Source: Bacteroidales bacterium (GTDB lineage: Bacteria; Bacteroidota; Bacteroidia; Bacteroidales; UBA932). From it: a stretch of DNA of 64,000 bases. Each line of letters opens with the position of its first letter. Position 1 is the first letter of the stretch. The notes beneath the pieces were generated by a model, which did not search any database, was not told where the DNA came from, and saw only the letters and a program-made list of their open reading frames with translations. This document shows, piece by piece, positions 53,668 to 62,913 of the stretch. The stretch covers positions 918,178 through 982,177 of the forward strand of contig JALCKZ010000001.1 of NCBI GenBank assembly GCA_022647615.1, in the 5' to 3' direction. Position numbers and translations under genes: made by a program.

Positions 53668-54771
53668 TTACAAGAGATTTTCAATAATATTCTTTGATGG
53701 GTCAAAAGGTTTAACATCATTCAAGTTAAATCCTTTGATAGCCATTTGAATAAGTTCACCCTCAGTGGGTTGCTTCTTGTGACGCGCGGCTGACTCTACA
53801 GCTGCCGTGTTGTTGTAGAAGAAATATTCTCCCGCTGCGGTCATCACTTTCTTAGGCACAAGTCCAATCAGCTCGCAGCCCGTAACTTTAACCCCGTGCT
53901 TTTGCGCGCACTCGCAAACTTTCTTGTATGCAATATGCACCGGCGTCTCGCTGATGTTTGTTACGTTCATGGAAACTTGCGCTATCTTGTACTCATCTAT
54001 GTACCAGCCGATTGCTTTGCATCCTTTTAGCAGTCCGGGAACTCTTTTAATTATAAAATCATTATTATTCCTTCCGGTTTCTTTTATCTCTTTGCCGCTT
54101 TCTTGTGTTTTTTTGCTGTTGCCGGCGGGCACTTTTATTTTGCGTCCGCTCTCCCGCACCTCTCCTGCAATCTCTTTTGCTACAGCAACATCCGGGGTAT
54201 TTAAATTAAAATTGATTGCAATTAAATAATCGCGCGCTCCTATGACGGAAATTCCGCTGCGTGCAACAGTCTCATTATAAACGTTTGGGCCAAAATCGGG
54301 CTTCCACTTTTTGTCCGCCAGCTTATCCTTAATTCCCTCATATTCTCCTGCCCTGCAGTCTGCAAGGTTTTGTCTGTCGGGAGTAAAAGCGGCTGACTCA
54401 TAACAATATACCGGTATCCCCAGCTCTTCTCCAACCATTCGGCCAAGCCGGCGCGCATAAGCTGCGCACTCTTCCAGGGTGACTTCACTCACCGGTACAA
54501 GCGGCACTACATCCGCCGCTCCGATGCGGGGATGAGTTCCATGCTGCTTGCTCATATCTATCAGCTGCTGAGCAGTTTTGATAGCATTGAAAGTAGCGGA
54601 GATAACCTTTTCCGGTTCGCCTACATAAGTGTAAACCGTTCTGTTTGTGGCATCTCCGGGGTCAACATTAAGAAGCTTCACGCCGCATTCTCTGATTGAT
54701 GCGGCAATCTTTTCAATAACAACCTTATCTCTCCCTTCAGAGAAATTAGGCACACATTCTATGATTCTCAT
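53668..54771 (-). CDS. Glutamate formimidoyltransferase with a charged insertion
   Basis: It transfers the formimino group of formiminoglutamate to tetrahydrofolate (histidine degradation). The N-terminal CVPNFSEGRDKVVIEKIAAS and DPGDATNRTVYTYVGEP are the family motifs; HGTHPRIGAADVVPLVPVSE is the active-site region with the catalytic His. The C-terminal subdomain has QVSMNVTNISETPVHIAYK and ELIGLVPKKVM. At about 208-245 there is an insertion rich in Lys, Glu, Ser and Asn (KVPAGNSKKTQESGKEIKET); stand-alone enzymes are usually about 300 residues, this one 367. The cyclodeaminase domain is absent. It lies 2 bp after an MBL-fold hydrolase gene. Confidence 0.92.
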   Translation of the reverse strand: MRIIECVPNFSEGRDKVVIEKIAASIRECGVKLLNVDPGDATNRTVYTYVGEPEKVISATFNAIKTAQQLIDMSKQHGTHPRIGAADVVPLVPVSEVTLEECAAYARRLGRMVGEELGIPVYCYESAAFTPDRQNLADCRAGEYEGIKDKLADKKWKPDFGPNVYNETVARSGISVIGARDYLIAINFNLNTPDVAVAKEIAGEVRESGRKIKVPAGNSKKTQESGKEIKETGRNNNDFIIKRVPGLLKGCKAIGWYIDEYKIAQVSMNVTNISETPVHIAYKKVCECAQKHGVKVTGCELIGLVPKKVMTAAGEYFFYNNTAAVESAARHKKQPTEGELIQMAIKGFNLNDVKPFDPSKNIIENLL

Positions 54772-54773
54772 GA

Positions 54774-55550
54774 TTAGTACTGCTTACCATTAACGTACAA
54801 GCAAATACCTGTATTTGTCTCTTTTGCAAGCTTTTTAGGGTCAATATCAACATAGTGAACCGGGAACAAATTCTTGGGTCCAATCATGTTTGCTGCTTTT
54901 ACAAATTCTTCATCCGACATTGTGAAAGGGGATTCCTTTGGCATGAAGGCAATATCTATGTTCTTGATTTCTTTCATCTCCGGAATCATCTCTGTATCAC
55001 CTGCAAAGTAAAGTCTGAACCCCTGCATGTCCATTATATATCCGTTCCCTTCACCTTTAATATGAAATGGTTTCCCGTTGCTTCTGAGATTTTTAATGTT
55101 GTATGCCGGCACTGCATAAATTGTTAACCCCCTGGATGCTACGTTGTCTCCGTTTTTAAGCACATCTACCTTGCAGTGTTTAAGCTTGTTTATTTTTTTC
55201 ATGTTCTCAAGCGTGGTCCCGGCGTCAACGTTAAGCTTGTTATCATCCAGATTCAAGTGCAGTGAAGGCAGGTCATTATCCAGGCATGTCCCAACTCCTT
55301 TGCTTACCACAAAAGTTGTATGAGGAGTTGCTATTTTTTCTATAGCCCTGCAGTCATAGTGATCTGTATGAGCGTGTGTTATAAGTATTAAATCTGCTTT
55401 GGGAGCGCCGGTGAAATCATAAACGGCGCTGTACGGATCTACGTAAATCTGCATCCCTTCCCAGTCAATATGAATTGAACCGTGAGCAAGGTACTCAACG
55501 TCAACCAGCCCCATTGGCGTGTAAAAAGAATTGTGTACTCTGTTTCCCAT
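54774..55550 (-). CDS. MBL-fold metal-dependent hydrolase (UPF0173/UlaG-like)
   Basis: A 258-residue metallo-beta-lactamase-fold protein. The metal motif LITHAHTDHYDCRAIEK has HxHxDH; further ligands are in LYFAGDTEMIPEM and LFPVHYVDID. There is no signal peptide. The substrate is unknown. It probably forms an operon with the formimidoyltransferase (2-bp gap). Upstream is an inverted pair of TCCCGACAG 9-mers. Confidence 0.88.
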   Translation of the reverse strand: MGNRVHNSFYTPMGLVDVEYLAHGSIHIDWEGMQIYVDPYSAVYDFTGAPKADLILITHAHTDHYDCRAIEKIATPHTTFVVSKGVGTCLDNDLPSLHLNLDDNKLNVDAGTTLENMKKINKLKHCKVDVLKNGDNVASRGLTIYAVPAYNIKNLRSNGKPFHIKGEGNGYIMDMQGFRLYFAGDTEMIPEMKEIKNIDIAFMPKESPFTMSDEEFVKAANMIGPKNLFPVHYVDIDPKKLAKETNTGICLYVNGKQY

Positions 55551-55591
55551 TTCTGAAAGTATTTAATGTAAGTTAAGGTTGCTTTTAATAT

Positions 55592-55684
55592 CTGTCGGGA
55601 GCCAAAAAATCTGCTCCTTCATTTTTATAAAATTAAACATTAAAAAATGAATTTCCAAAAAATAGCTTTTATAGCTCCCGACAG
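55592..55684. repeat. Inverted pair of TCCCGACAG 9-mers, 13-bp arms
   Basis: CTGTCGGGAGC at 55592 and GCTCCCGACAG ending at 55684 face each other across ~70 bp, in the gap between the MBL-fold gene and nifJ. Confidence 0.8.
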
Positions 55685-55699
55685 ATTCTTGTGGAAATA

Positions 55700-55736
55700 A
55701 AAAAGGCGTCCCGTTTGGAACGCCCTTTTTAAATAT
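55700..55736 (-). terminator. nifJ terminator
   Basis: On the minus strand AAAAAGGGCGTTCC and GGGACGCCTTTTT form a hairpin with a T run, 14 bp after the nifJ stop. Confidence 0.85.
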
Positions 55737-55749
55737 TAAAACTTATAGG

Positions 55750-58700
55750 CTATTTGCCTGATAGTTTCTTGTAACCATCATAACGCAGCTTAGCAAACTC
55801 CTCTGTTAGAGAGAATAACTGCTCAGCCTCCTTAGGGAAGGTCTTAAGAAGAGATGCATATCTAACCTCGCCCTTGATGAAGTCTTGGAACTTGCTCCAA
55901 TCTGGCTCCTTGCTGTCCAAAGTGAACGGATTTGTGCCGGCAGGAACATCCGGATTGAATCTGTATAGGTGCCAATAACCGCACTCTACAGCTTTCTTCT
56001 CCTCTAGCTGGCTGTGACCCATTCCGGCCTTTAGACCGTGGTTAATACAAGGTGCATAAGCAATAATCAATGAAGGACCATTATGTGCTTCAGCCTCTTG
56101 AATAGCCTTTAGATATTGAGCTTGGCTAGAACCTGTTGCAACCTGGGCAACATATACATAACCATAACTCATAGCCATCATTCCAAGGTCTTTCTTTCTA
56201 ATCTTCTTGCCGCTGGTTGCAAATTTAGCAACTGCACCTGCAGGAGTAGCCTTGGATGACTGGCCGCCTGTGTTGGAATAAACCTCAGTATCAACAACTA
56301 GAACGTTTACATTCTCGCCTGAAGCAAGAACGTGGTCTAGTCCGCCGTAACCGATATCATATCCCCAGCCGTCTCCGCCGATAATCCACTGGCTTCTTGG
56401 AATGAAGCAATCTTTGTATTCATAAACTGCCTGGCATGCAGGGTGTTTGCAACCCTCAATCATAGGGATAAGCTTAGCTGCAACTTCTTTAGCAACCTCT
56501 ACATTATCCTTATTGTCCAGCCATTTCTGCATAAGCTCTTTAACTTCCGCACCTGTCTTTGCATCAGCGATAGCCTCTTCTACTCTCTTAACAAGAGTTT
56601 CTCTTAATCTTACAAAGCCAAGTCTCTGGCCAAGACCATATTCTGCGTTATCCTCAAACAATGAGTTAGCCCATGCAGGACCGTGACCGTTCTTGTCCTT
56701 GCAATAAGGAGAAGATGGGAATGAACCGCTGTAGATTGATGTACAGCCTGTTGCATTGGCAGCCATAATTCTGTCTCCAAACATCTGAGTGATAAGTTTG
56801 ATATAAGGAGTCTCGCCGCAACCTGCGCAAGCGCCTGAGAATTCAAACAATGGCTGAGCAAACTGAGAGTTCTTAGGGTTAGCGCCCTTAGGAGCAACAG
56901 TATCTTTATATCCAACCTTGTTGTGAAGATATTCAAAGTTAGCCTGCTCACCAAGCTGAGTCTCAGCAGGTTTCATAACAAGAGCTTTCTCCTTTGCAGG
57001 ACATACATCTGCGCAGTTTGCGCAACCTGTACAATCCGCAGGATCTACTTGCATTGTAAAGAAGTAATCTTTTAGATTAGCCTTGCCTTGTGCTTTCTTC
57101 AAACCCTTTGGAGCTTTAGCAGCCTCTGCCTCAGTCATTAAGTAAGGACGGATAGCAGCGTGAGGGCAGATGAATGCGCACTGGTTACATTGGATACAGT
57201 TCTCCGGATTCCACTCAGGTACGTGAGTAGCAACTCCTCTCTTCTCAAATGATGCGGTTCCTGCAGGAATCCAGCCATCGGGGAAGTCTACGAATGTGCT
57301 GACAGGAAGGTCATTGCCGCATTGTGCGTTAACAGGATCTGCAACTTTCCTAACCCAATCCGGAGCCATACGCTTGTAAGAATCAGGGACAAACTTGCAA
57401 GGAGAAATGTTCTTCCACTCAAATGGAATTTCTACTTTCTCAAACTCTACGCCTCTGTCAACAGCTGCATAGTTCATCTTGACAACGTTCTCACCCTTCT
57501 TGCCGTAGCTCTTCTCAATCATCTTCTTCATCTCTTTAACAGCATCCTCATAAGGGATAATGTTTGCAATCTTAAAGAATGCGCTTTGTAGAATAGAGTT
57601 GGTTCTTCCGCCAAGTCCAATCTCCTCTGCAATCTTAGTTGCATTGATGATGTAGAATGTAAGTTTCTTATTAACTATCTGGTATTTAATGAAATCCGGA
57701 AGTCTCTTGCAAGTCTCATTTGCATCCCATAAACTGTTCAACAAGAATGTGCCGCCTTTCTTGATGCCTCTTAAAACATCGTACTTTGTCAAGTATGATG
57801 GAACGTGGCAAGCAACAAAGTCTGGGGTTGAAACCAAGTATGGTGCAGGGATGATAGAATCTCCAAATCTTAAGTGTGAGCAAGTGTAACCGCCTGATTT
57901 CTTTGAATCATAATCAAAGTAAGCCTGGCAATATTTCTTTGTGCTCTCACCAATAATCTTAATAGTATTCTTGTTTGCGCCAACGGTACCATCTGAACCA
58001 AGTCCAAAGAACTTGCACTCATAAGTACCCTTTCTTGCCATAGGGATTTCCTCTTTCTGAGGCAATGACAAGAATGTAACGTCATCTACGATACCAATTG
58101 TAAATGAGTTCTTTGGCTCCTTAAGTTTAAGGTTGTCAAATACTGCAAAAATTTGCGCCGGAGAAGTATCCTTAGATGACAAACCGTAACGTCCGCCAAC
58201 AATCTTAATCTTGTTAGCAGATTCAGCAAGGGTAGTCTTAATATCTTCATATAGAGGCTCGCCGACAGATCCCGGCTCTTTGCATCTATCCAGAACTGCA
58301 ATTTTCTTTACAGTCTTAGGAAGAACTCTTAAGAAATATTTTGCAGAGAATGGTCTGTAAAGTCTAACTACAATGACTCCGACTTTCTCTCCCTTTGCTA
58401 CAAGGTAATCAACAACCTCTCTTGTGGTGTCTGTTACAGAACCCATCGCGATGATAATATTCTCAGCCTTAGGGTCTCCGTAATAGTCAAAAGGAAGATA
58501 ATGGCGGCCGCAAACCTCTCCAATCTCTCCCATATATCTTGCTACGATGTCTGGAACCTCTGTGTAATAAGGGTTTCTGGCTTCAGTCTCCTGGAAGTAA
58601 ACATCTGAATTCTGAGCGGTTCCCTTTGTAACGGGAGCGTTAGGATTAAGAGCTCTTTTTCTGAAAGCTGCCAAAGCCTTGGTACTTACCATCTTCTTTA

Positions 58701-59277
58701 GCTCATCTTCCGGAAGAACTTCTATCTTCTGAATCTCATGAGAGGTTCTAAATCCGTCAAAGAAGTGAACAAACGGAAGGGAAGCTTTAATTGCAGAAAG
58801 ATGGGCAACGGCTCCTAGGTCCATAGCCTCCTGTACGCTTGCGGAAGCAAGCATGCAGAAACCGGTCTGTCTTACTGCCATAACGTCTTGCTGGTCTCCA
58901 AAAATGGAAAGAGCGTGAGTTGCAAGACTTCTTGCTGAAACGTGGAATACAGCAGGAAGCATTTCACCTGCAATCTTATACATGTTAGGAATCATAAGCA
59001 GCAATCCCTGGGATGCTGTAAATGTAGAAGTTAGAACTCCGGCCTGCAGAGAACCGTGAACAGCTCCGGACGCACCGCCTTCGCTCTCCATCTCTATGAC
59101 CTTGACAGTCTCTCCAAACAAGTTTTTCCTTCCAAATGCTGCCCACTCGTCTATGTGCTCAGCCATTGGTGATGACGGGGTAATAGGGTAAATAGCAGCA
59201 AGTTCGCTAAACAAATAGGCTACATGTGCGGCAGCCTGATTACCATCGCAGGTAATAAATTGTTTTTCTTTTGCCAT
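55750..59277 (-). CDS. nifJ: Pyruvate:ferredoxin (flavodoxin) oxidoreductase
   Basis: A 1175-residue single-chain PFOR that converts pyruvate and CoA to acetyl-CoA, CO2 and reduced ferredoxin, the key step of anaerobic pyruvate use. Domains in order: pyrimidine-binding domain (1-250, YPITPSSPMAEHIDEWAAFG), transketolase C-like domain, CoA-binding and gamma domain (about 410-630), two 4Fe-4S clusters (CIQCNQCAFICPHA near 690 and CTGCANCADVCPAKE near 745), and the TPP domain (about 780-1175, GDGWGYDIGYGGLDHVLASG, and the proximal-cluster Cys SGACAGCGETPY). The length is normal. The promoter is TTTG-N20-TACCTTTG at 59350-59319. Confidence 0.97.
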   Translation of the reverse strand: MAKEKQFITCDGNQAAAHVAYLFSELAAIYPITPSSPMAEHIDEWAAFGRKNLFGETVKVIEMESEGGASGAVHGSLQAGVLTSTFTASQGLLLMIPNMYKIAGEMLPAVFHVSARSLATHALSIFGDQQDVMAVRQTGFCMLASASVQEAMDLGAVAHLSAIKASLPFVHFFDGFRTSHEIQKIEVLPEDELKKMVSTKALAAFRKRALNPNAPVTKGTAQNSDVYFQETEARNPYYTEVPDIVARYMGEIGEVCGRHYLPFDYYGDPKAENIIIAMGSVTDTTREVVDYLVAKGEKVGVIVVRLYRPFSAKYFLRVLPKTVKKIAVLDRCKEPGSVGEPLYEDIKTTLAESANKIKIVGGRYGLSSKDTSPAQIFAVFDNLKLKEPKNSFTIGIVDDVTFLSLPQKEEIPMARKGTYECKFFGLGSDGTVGANKNTIKIIGESTKKYCQAYFDYDSKKSGGYTCSHLRFGDSIIPAPYLVSTPDFVACHVPSYLTKYDVLRGIKKGGTFLLNSLWDANETCKRLPDFIKYQIVNKKLTFYIINATKIAEEIGLGGRTNSILQSAFFKIANIIPYEDAVKEMKKMIEKSYGKKGENVVKMNYAAVDRGVEFEKVEIPFEWKNISPCKFVPDSYKRMAPDWVRKVADPVNAQCGNDLPVSTFVDFPDGWIPAGTASFEKRGVATHVPEWNPENCIQCNQCAFICPHAAIRPYLMTEAEAAKAPKGLKKAQGKANLKDYFFTMQVDPADCTGCANCADVCPAKEKALVMKPAETQLGEQANFEYLHNKVGYKDTVAPKGANPKNSQFAQPLFEFSGACAGCGETPYIKLITQMFGDRIMAANATGCTSIYSGSFPSSPYCKDKNGHGPAWANSLFEDNAEYGLGQRLGFVRLRETLVKRVEEAIADAKTGAEVKELMQKWLDNKDNVEVAKEVAAKLIPMIEGCKHPACQAVYEYKDCFIPRSQWIIGGDGWGYDIGYGGLDHVLASGENVNVLVVDTEVYSNTGGQSSKATPAGAVAKFATSGKKIRKKDLGMMAMSYGYVYVAQVATGSSQAQYLKAIQEAEAHNGPSLIIAYAPCINHGLKAGMGHSQLEEKKAVECGYWHLYRFNPDVPAGTNPFTLDSKEPDWSKFQDFIKGEVRYASLLKTFPKEAEQLFSLTEEFAKLRYDGYKKLSGK

Positions 59278-59318
59278 ATCAAAAAATTAGTGTTATTAAT
59301 TCTTACAAATTTGAGGTT

Positions 59319-59350
59319 CAAAGGTAGTCATTTATTAGAGTTAAAGCAAA
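59319..59350 (-). promoter_or_regulatory. nifJ promoter
   Basis: On the minus strand TTTG (59350-59347), 20 bp, TACCTTTG (59326-59319). Confidence 0.8.
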
Positions 59351-59487
59351 GGGCTTTTTGTTCTTTTATGCAGTATTTTTGAAAAGATATCATTTAACGG
59401 AAGGTTTTTATTTAATTTGCGCCGCCGTTCTGTTTTGGCACAATTTTTTAGAGACCTCCGGTACCTTCCGGTGGTAGTAAGGGTTAT

Positions 59488-60768
59488 ATGAAAAATACAG
59501 AAAGAATTCCTTTCAACAAGCCGTATTTTACGGGCTTGGAAGTGAAGTTTATAGAGGACTCCTTCAAAAGGGGCCAGACGAGCGGCAACGGGTATTATAC
59601 CAAGTTGTGCCAGCGGTTTTTTGAGGAAAAGCTTAGCAAGGGTGCCCTGGCCGTGGCTGGCAAAGACGGGGTGCTCCGCACTCCAAAGTGCCTGCTTACT
59701 ACCTCCTGCACGGACGCGCTGGAAATGTGTGCAATCCTGTCGGGAGTCAAAAATGGAGACGAAGTCATAATTCCTTCCTATACTTTTGTTACAAGTGCGC
59801 TTGCCTTTTCCAGGGAGGGGGCCAAGATTGTGTTTGCAGACAGCCGGCCTGATAACCCGAATATTGATGAGAGCAAATTGGAGGCGCTGATTACTCCGCG
59901 CACCAAAGTGATTGTGGTTGTGCATTATGCAGGCGTTGCGTGTGAGATGGACAAAATTATGGAGATTGCGCGCAGACATGGAATTATTGTTGTAGAGGAT
60001 TGTGCACAAGCAATTTACAGCTCTTATAAAGATAGACCGCTGGGAAGCATAGGGGACTTAGCGGCATTTTCATTCCATGAGACTAAGAATATCCAGTGCG
60101 GAGAGGGCGGTCTGCTGGTGGTTAACAATGAGAAGTTTAAGAATGATGCGGAGATTGTTTGGGAGAAGGGGACAAACCGCAGCCAATTTTTCCGCGGAGA
60201 GGTGGATAAATATGGCTGGGTTGGCAACGGCTCTTCTTTCTTGCCGTCGGAATATACCGCAGCATTTTTGTGGGGCCAGCTGCAGAAAGTGGAGGATATT
60301 CAGCGTAGGCGCAGAGAGCTGTGGAGAGCTTATTATAAGGCATTTAAGTATAATCCCGACAGATTTGCAAATAGTAATGTCTCTGCCGGCGCGGAAGGGG
60401 AGAATGTTTTGGAGAGTTATGGAATAAGAATTCCTGCTCTTCCGGTATATGCTTACAATAATGCTCATGTTTTTTACATTGTGTGCCGTTCTCTTGAGCA
60501 GCGTTCCGGTTTAATCAAGTATTTGGCTGACAATGGCATACATGCAACATTCCATTATCTTTCCCTGCACCGCAGCAAGTATGCCGTGCAGAACGGATGG
60601 GACGGGGTGAATCTGCCTCAGGCAGATAATTACTCAAATTGTCTTCTGCGCCTTCCGTTATATAATGCTATGCAACTAGCGGATGTTGAGGATGTTGTGA
60701 GCGAGACTGTGAATTATCTTAGAGAGTCTGAGGCTAAAGTTGCAGAAACTTCTCCTGCAGTTGTATAG
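59488..60768 (+). CDS. rffA: dTDP-4-amino-4,6-dideoxygalactose transaminase (WecE type)
   Basis: A 426-residue PLP aminotransferase of the DegT/DnrJ/EryC1 family. The start MKNTERIPFNKPYFTGLEVK and the pattern TTSCTDALEMCAILSGVKNG, EVIIPSYTFVTSALAFSREG are those of WecE/RffA. The PLP lysine is Lys200 in FSFHETKNIQCGEGG. It forms dTDP-4-amino-4,6-dideoxy-D-galactose, precursor of Fuc4NAc in enterobacterial common antigen. The next gene resembles WecF, which uses that sugar, so they likely make a surface glycan together. It contains two copies of the TCCCGACAG 9-mer (59737, 60354). Confidence 0.92.
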   Translation: MKNTERIPFNKPYFTGLEVKFIEDSFKRGQTSGNGYYTKLCQRFFEEKLSKGALAVAGKDGVLRTPKCLLTTSCTDALEMCAILSGVKNGDEVIIPSYTFVTSALAFSREGAKIVFADSRPDNPNIDESKLEALITPRTKVIVVVHYAGVACEMDKIMEIARRHGIIVVEDCAQAIYSSYKDRPLGSIGDLAAFSFHETKNIQCGEGGLLVVNNEKFKNDAEIVWEKGTNRSQFFRGEVDKYGWVGNGSSFLPSEYTAAFLWGQLQKVEDIQRRRRELWRAYYKAFKYNPDRFANSNVSAGAEGENVLESYGIRIPALPVYAYNNAHVFYIVCRSLEQRSGLIKYLADNGIHATFHYLSLHRSKYAVQNGWDGVNLPQADNYSNCLLRLPLYNAMQLADVEDVVSETVNYLRESEAKVAETSPAVV

Positions 60769-60786
60769 CTGCAATAAAAAAAACTT

Positions 60787-62088
60787 ATGATTCTGCATTT
60801 TGTAAATGACGAGAAAGTCATCAACCGCACGGTTGAGATGTTTGAGGAAGTATATCCCGGTCAGAATCTTTTTGTTGTCGCAAACCGGCTCCATCATCCG
60901 TTCAAATATGTCTCCGGAAAACCATTTATTTTTTCCCGCAGCGAGTTTTTTAAAAACGATTGTTTTAAGGATGTTTTTGGTTTGAGCGATTCTGCGGGGC
61001 TTCTTCCCGGCGGACGTATTGGAGAGGTTCATGCGGAGAAAAATGATAAAATTTTTATACACCTTCTTAATAAGCGGAAGATTAGCCTTTTGCGGTGCAT
61101 GGATTTGAAGCGTCTTAAAGCGTGCGGGGTTAAAATTTATTGGATTATCTGGGGACTGGATTTATACAATAATCTTCTTGAACCGGCCAGCTTTAAAATT
61201 TATGATATAGATTCTCTCTCAATTGCGGGGGTGCGTCCGTCAGTTGGAAATTTCTTTGCTTTTGTTGGAAGATTAAACAGAAAATTTTCTGCGCACATGA
61301 TTGTGCGGTTTGTGCAAAAGCATGTGGATTACATAGTTACAGACACAACAGAAAATGATTATGATTATCTTTTAAAATATTATCCTTCTCTTGCCGGCAA
61401 GCCGCGCAAGGATTTTTTCTATTATCCTGTTGATGTTGTTCTTGGTGAGGATTTGCTTAAGCGGCTGCTGAGGTCTGATAATGAGGGGAAAAACGAGGGC
61501 GGTGTTTGCAGCGGCAGTGGCGGCTCCGACAATGGTAATGGCAGTGGCAATGGCAGTGGCAATGGCAATGGCAGTGGCGGCTCCGGCAATATAATCATTG
61601 GAAATTCCGGTTCCGCATCAAATAATCATCTTTATGCAATGAGGAAAATTGCATCTCTCAATCTTGGCGCAAGAAAAGTTTATGTTCCGTTAAGTTATTC
61701 ATGTATAAAGCGTTATAAGAGGTGCGTGCTGGTAGGCGGGCGCAAGTTGCTCAGCGACAGATTTTGTCCGCTTTTGGATTTTATGCCTTTGGAGGAGTAC
61801 AATAAATTACAGCTGAGCATTGGAGTTGCCTTGTATGGAAACTGGAGGCAAGAAGCTGTCGGGAACATACTGGTATTTCTTTTTATAGGGTCAAAAGTTT
61901 TTCTTTCCAAGCGCAGTCCGGTTTATGAATGGGCGTTGGCTCATAGGCTGAAAGTCTTTGAGCTGGAGGGCATTACGCAAGAGCAGCTGGATACTCCGCT
62001 GACTGTTTCAGAGAAAATTTCTAACAGAGAAATTGTAAAAAATTTATTCACTAAAGAGCGGCTGCTCAAACTTATTAAGGATTTATAG
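60787..62088 (+). CDS. WecF-like Fuc4NAc transferase (glycosyltransferase family 56)
   Basis: A 433-residue GT56 protein: MILHFVNDEKVINRTVEMFE, KIYWIIWGLDLYNNLL, VPLSYSCIKRYKRCVLVGGR and LSIGVALYGNWRQEAVGNIL are typical. WecF transfers Fuc4NAc to the lipid-linked acceptor. At about 238-275 lies a repetitive Gly/Ser/Asn insertion (GSGGSDNGNGSGNGSG), encoded by short GGCAGTGGCAAT-type repeats that may vary in number. The gene follows rffA by 18 bp on the same strand. The actual acceptor in this organism is not known. Confidence 0.85.
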   Translation: MILHFVNDEKVINRTVEMFEEVYPGQNLFVVANRLHHPFKYVSGKPFIFSRSEFFKNDCFKDVFGLSDSAGLLPGGRIGEVHAEKNDKIFIHLLNKRKISLLRCMDLKRLKACGVKIYWIIWGLDLYNNLLEPASFKIYDIDSLSIAGVRPSVGNFFAFVGRLNRKFSAHMIVRFVQKHVDYIVTDTTENDYDYLLKYYPSLAGKPRKDFFYYPVDVVLGEDLLKRLLRSDNEGKNEGGVCSGSGGSDNGNGSGNGSGNGNGSGGSGNIIIGNSGSASNNHLYAMRKIASLNLGARKVYVPLSYSCIKRYKRCVLVGGRKLLSDRFCPLLDFMPLEEYNKLQLSIGVALYGNWRQEAVGNILVFLFIGSKVFLSKRSPVYEWALAHRLKVFELEGITQEQLDTPLTVSEKISNREIVKNLFTKERLLKLIKDL

Positions 62089-62913
62089 TTTATTAATTCC
62101 GTTTGGAGTCTGGATGATGTGATTGAGCTTTGTGTTGTTGCGGATTTCTCTGTTGTGTTGCAATGTCTCCGGCGTTTTGTAAGGGCGCTTGTGATCCAAG
62201 TGCAGCAGTATTGCTGAATAACGTATCTGCTTGGATTTCAATCCCATATTAAAGAGTCTCTCTCCAAATTCCCTGTCTTGTCCGCCGTAATGCATCTCTT
62301 CATTATAGCCGTTGACGGCAAGCATATCTTCTCTCCATCCTGAGGCATTGCAGCCGTTCCATGTTGCCTTTGCAGGCGTTATAAAATTCATGAATTTGCA
62401 AAAGGCGGGACACTTAATCAGCTTGGTGCACTTAAAATTCCATTTGAGCCCCTGCGCTTTTAACCATTTATAACTGAAGGCATTGCCAGATGCGACATCT
62501 GACATTGTGAGCTGCTTGCTAATATCCATCGGGAGCCTAAAATAGCCTCCAGACAGTATATAGTTTTTCTCCGCATAACGCTCATGAGTTGCAATGAAAT
62601 CTTTGCGGGGCACGCAGTCCTGGTCAGTAAAAATCAGGTACTCTGCGGTTGCCGCAACCAGAGCTTTGTTTAAAATTTGCGACTTCTGGAAACCTCTGTC
62701 TTCCTGCCAGATATGTTTGATTGGAAGGGTGCCGTGGTTGCTTGCCGCGGACTTTTCCGTGAAGCTCTCAATCAACTTGCGCGTCTCATCCGTGCTGCCG
62801 TCATCAGCAATCAAAATCTCATCCGCCGGCCTTGTCTGGTTAAGGTAACCCCACAAGGTTTTTTCCAGCCACGCCGGATTATTATACGTAGATATGATTA
62901 CTCCAATTTTCAT
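62083..62913 (-). CDS. Family 2 glycosyltransferase
   Basis: A 276-residue GT-A fold enzyme. VIISTYNNPAWLEKTLWGYL and ADEILIADDGSTDETRKLIE form the nucleotide-sugar site; LIFTDQDCVPRKDFI is the DxD-type motif. WNGCNASGWREDMLAVNGYN with GGQDREFGERL is the C-terminal acceptor part typical of the chondroitin-synthase-like branch. No membrane segments. It overlaps the end of the WecF gene by 6 bp, and abuts fabD. Confidence 0.9.
   Translation of the reverse strand: MKIGVIISTYNNPAWLEKTLWGYLNQTRPADEILIADDGSTDETRKLIESFTEKSAASNHGTLPIKHIWQEDRGFQKSQILNKALVAATAEYLIFTDQDCVPRKDFIATHERYAEKNYILSGGYFRLPMDISKQLTMSDVASGNAFSYKWLKAQGLKWNFKCTKLIKCPAFCKFMNFITPAKATWNGCNASGWREDMLAVNGYNEEMHYGGQDREFGERLFNMGLKSKQIRYSAILLHLDHKRPYKTPETLQHNREIRNNTKLNHIIQTPNGINKL

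Noticed and set aside
59341..60009. Minus-strand open frame of 222 codons overlapping rffA
   Set aside because: It is antisense to a clear enzyme gene and shows no family features.
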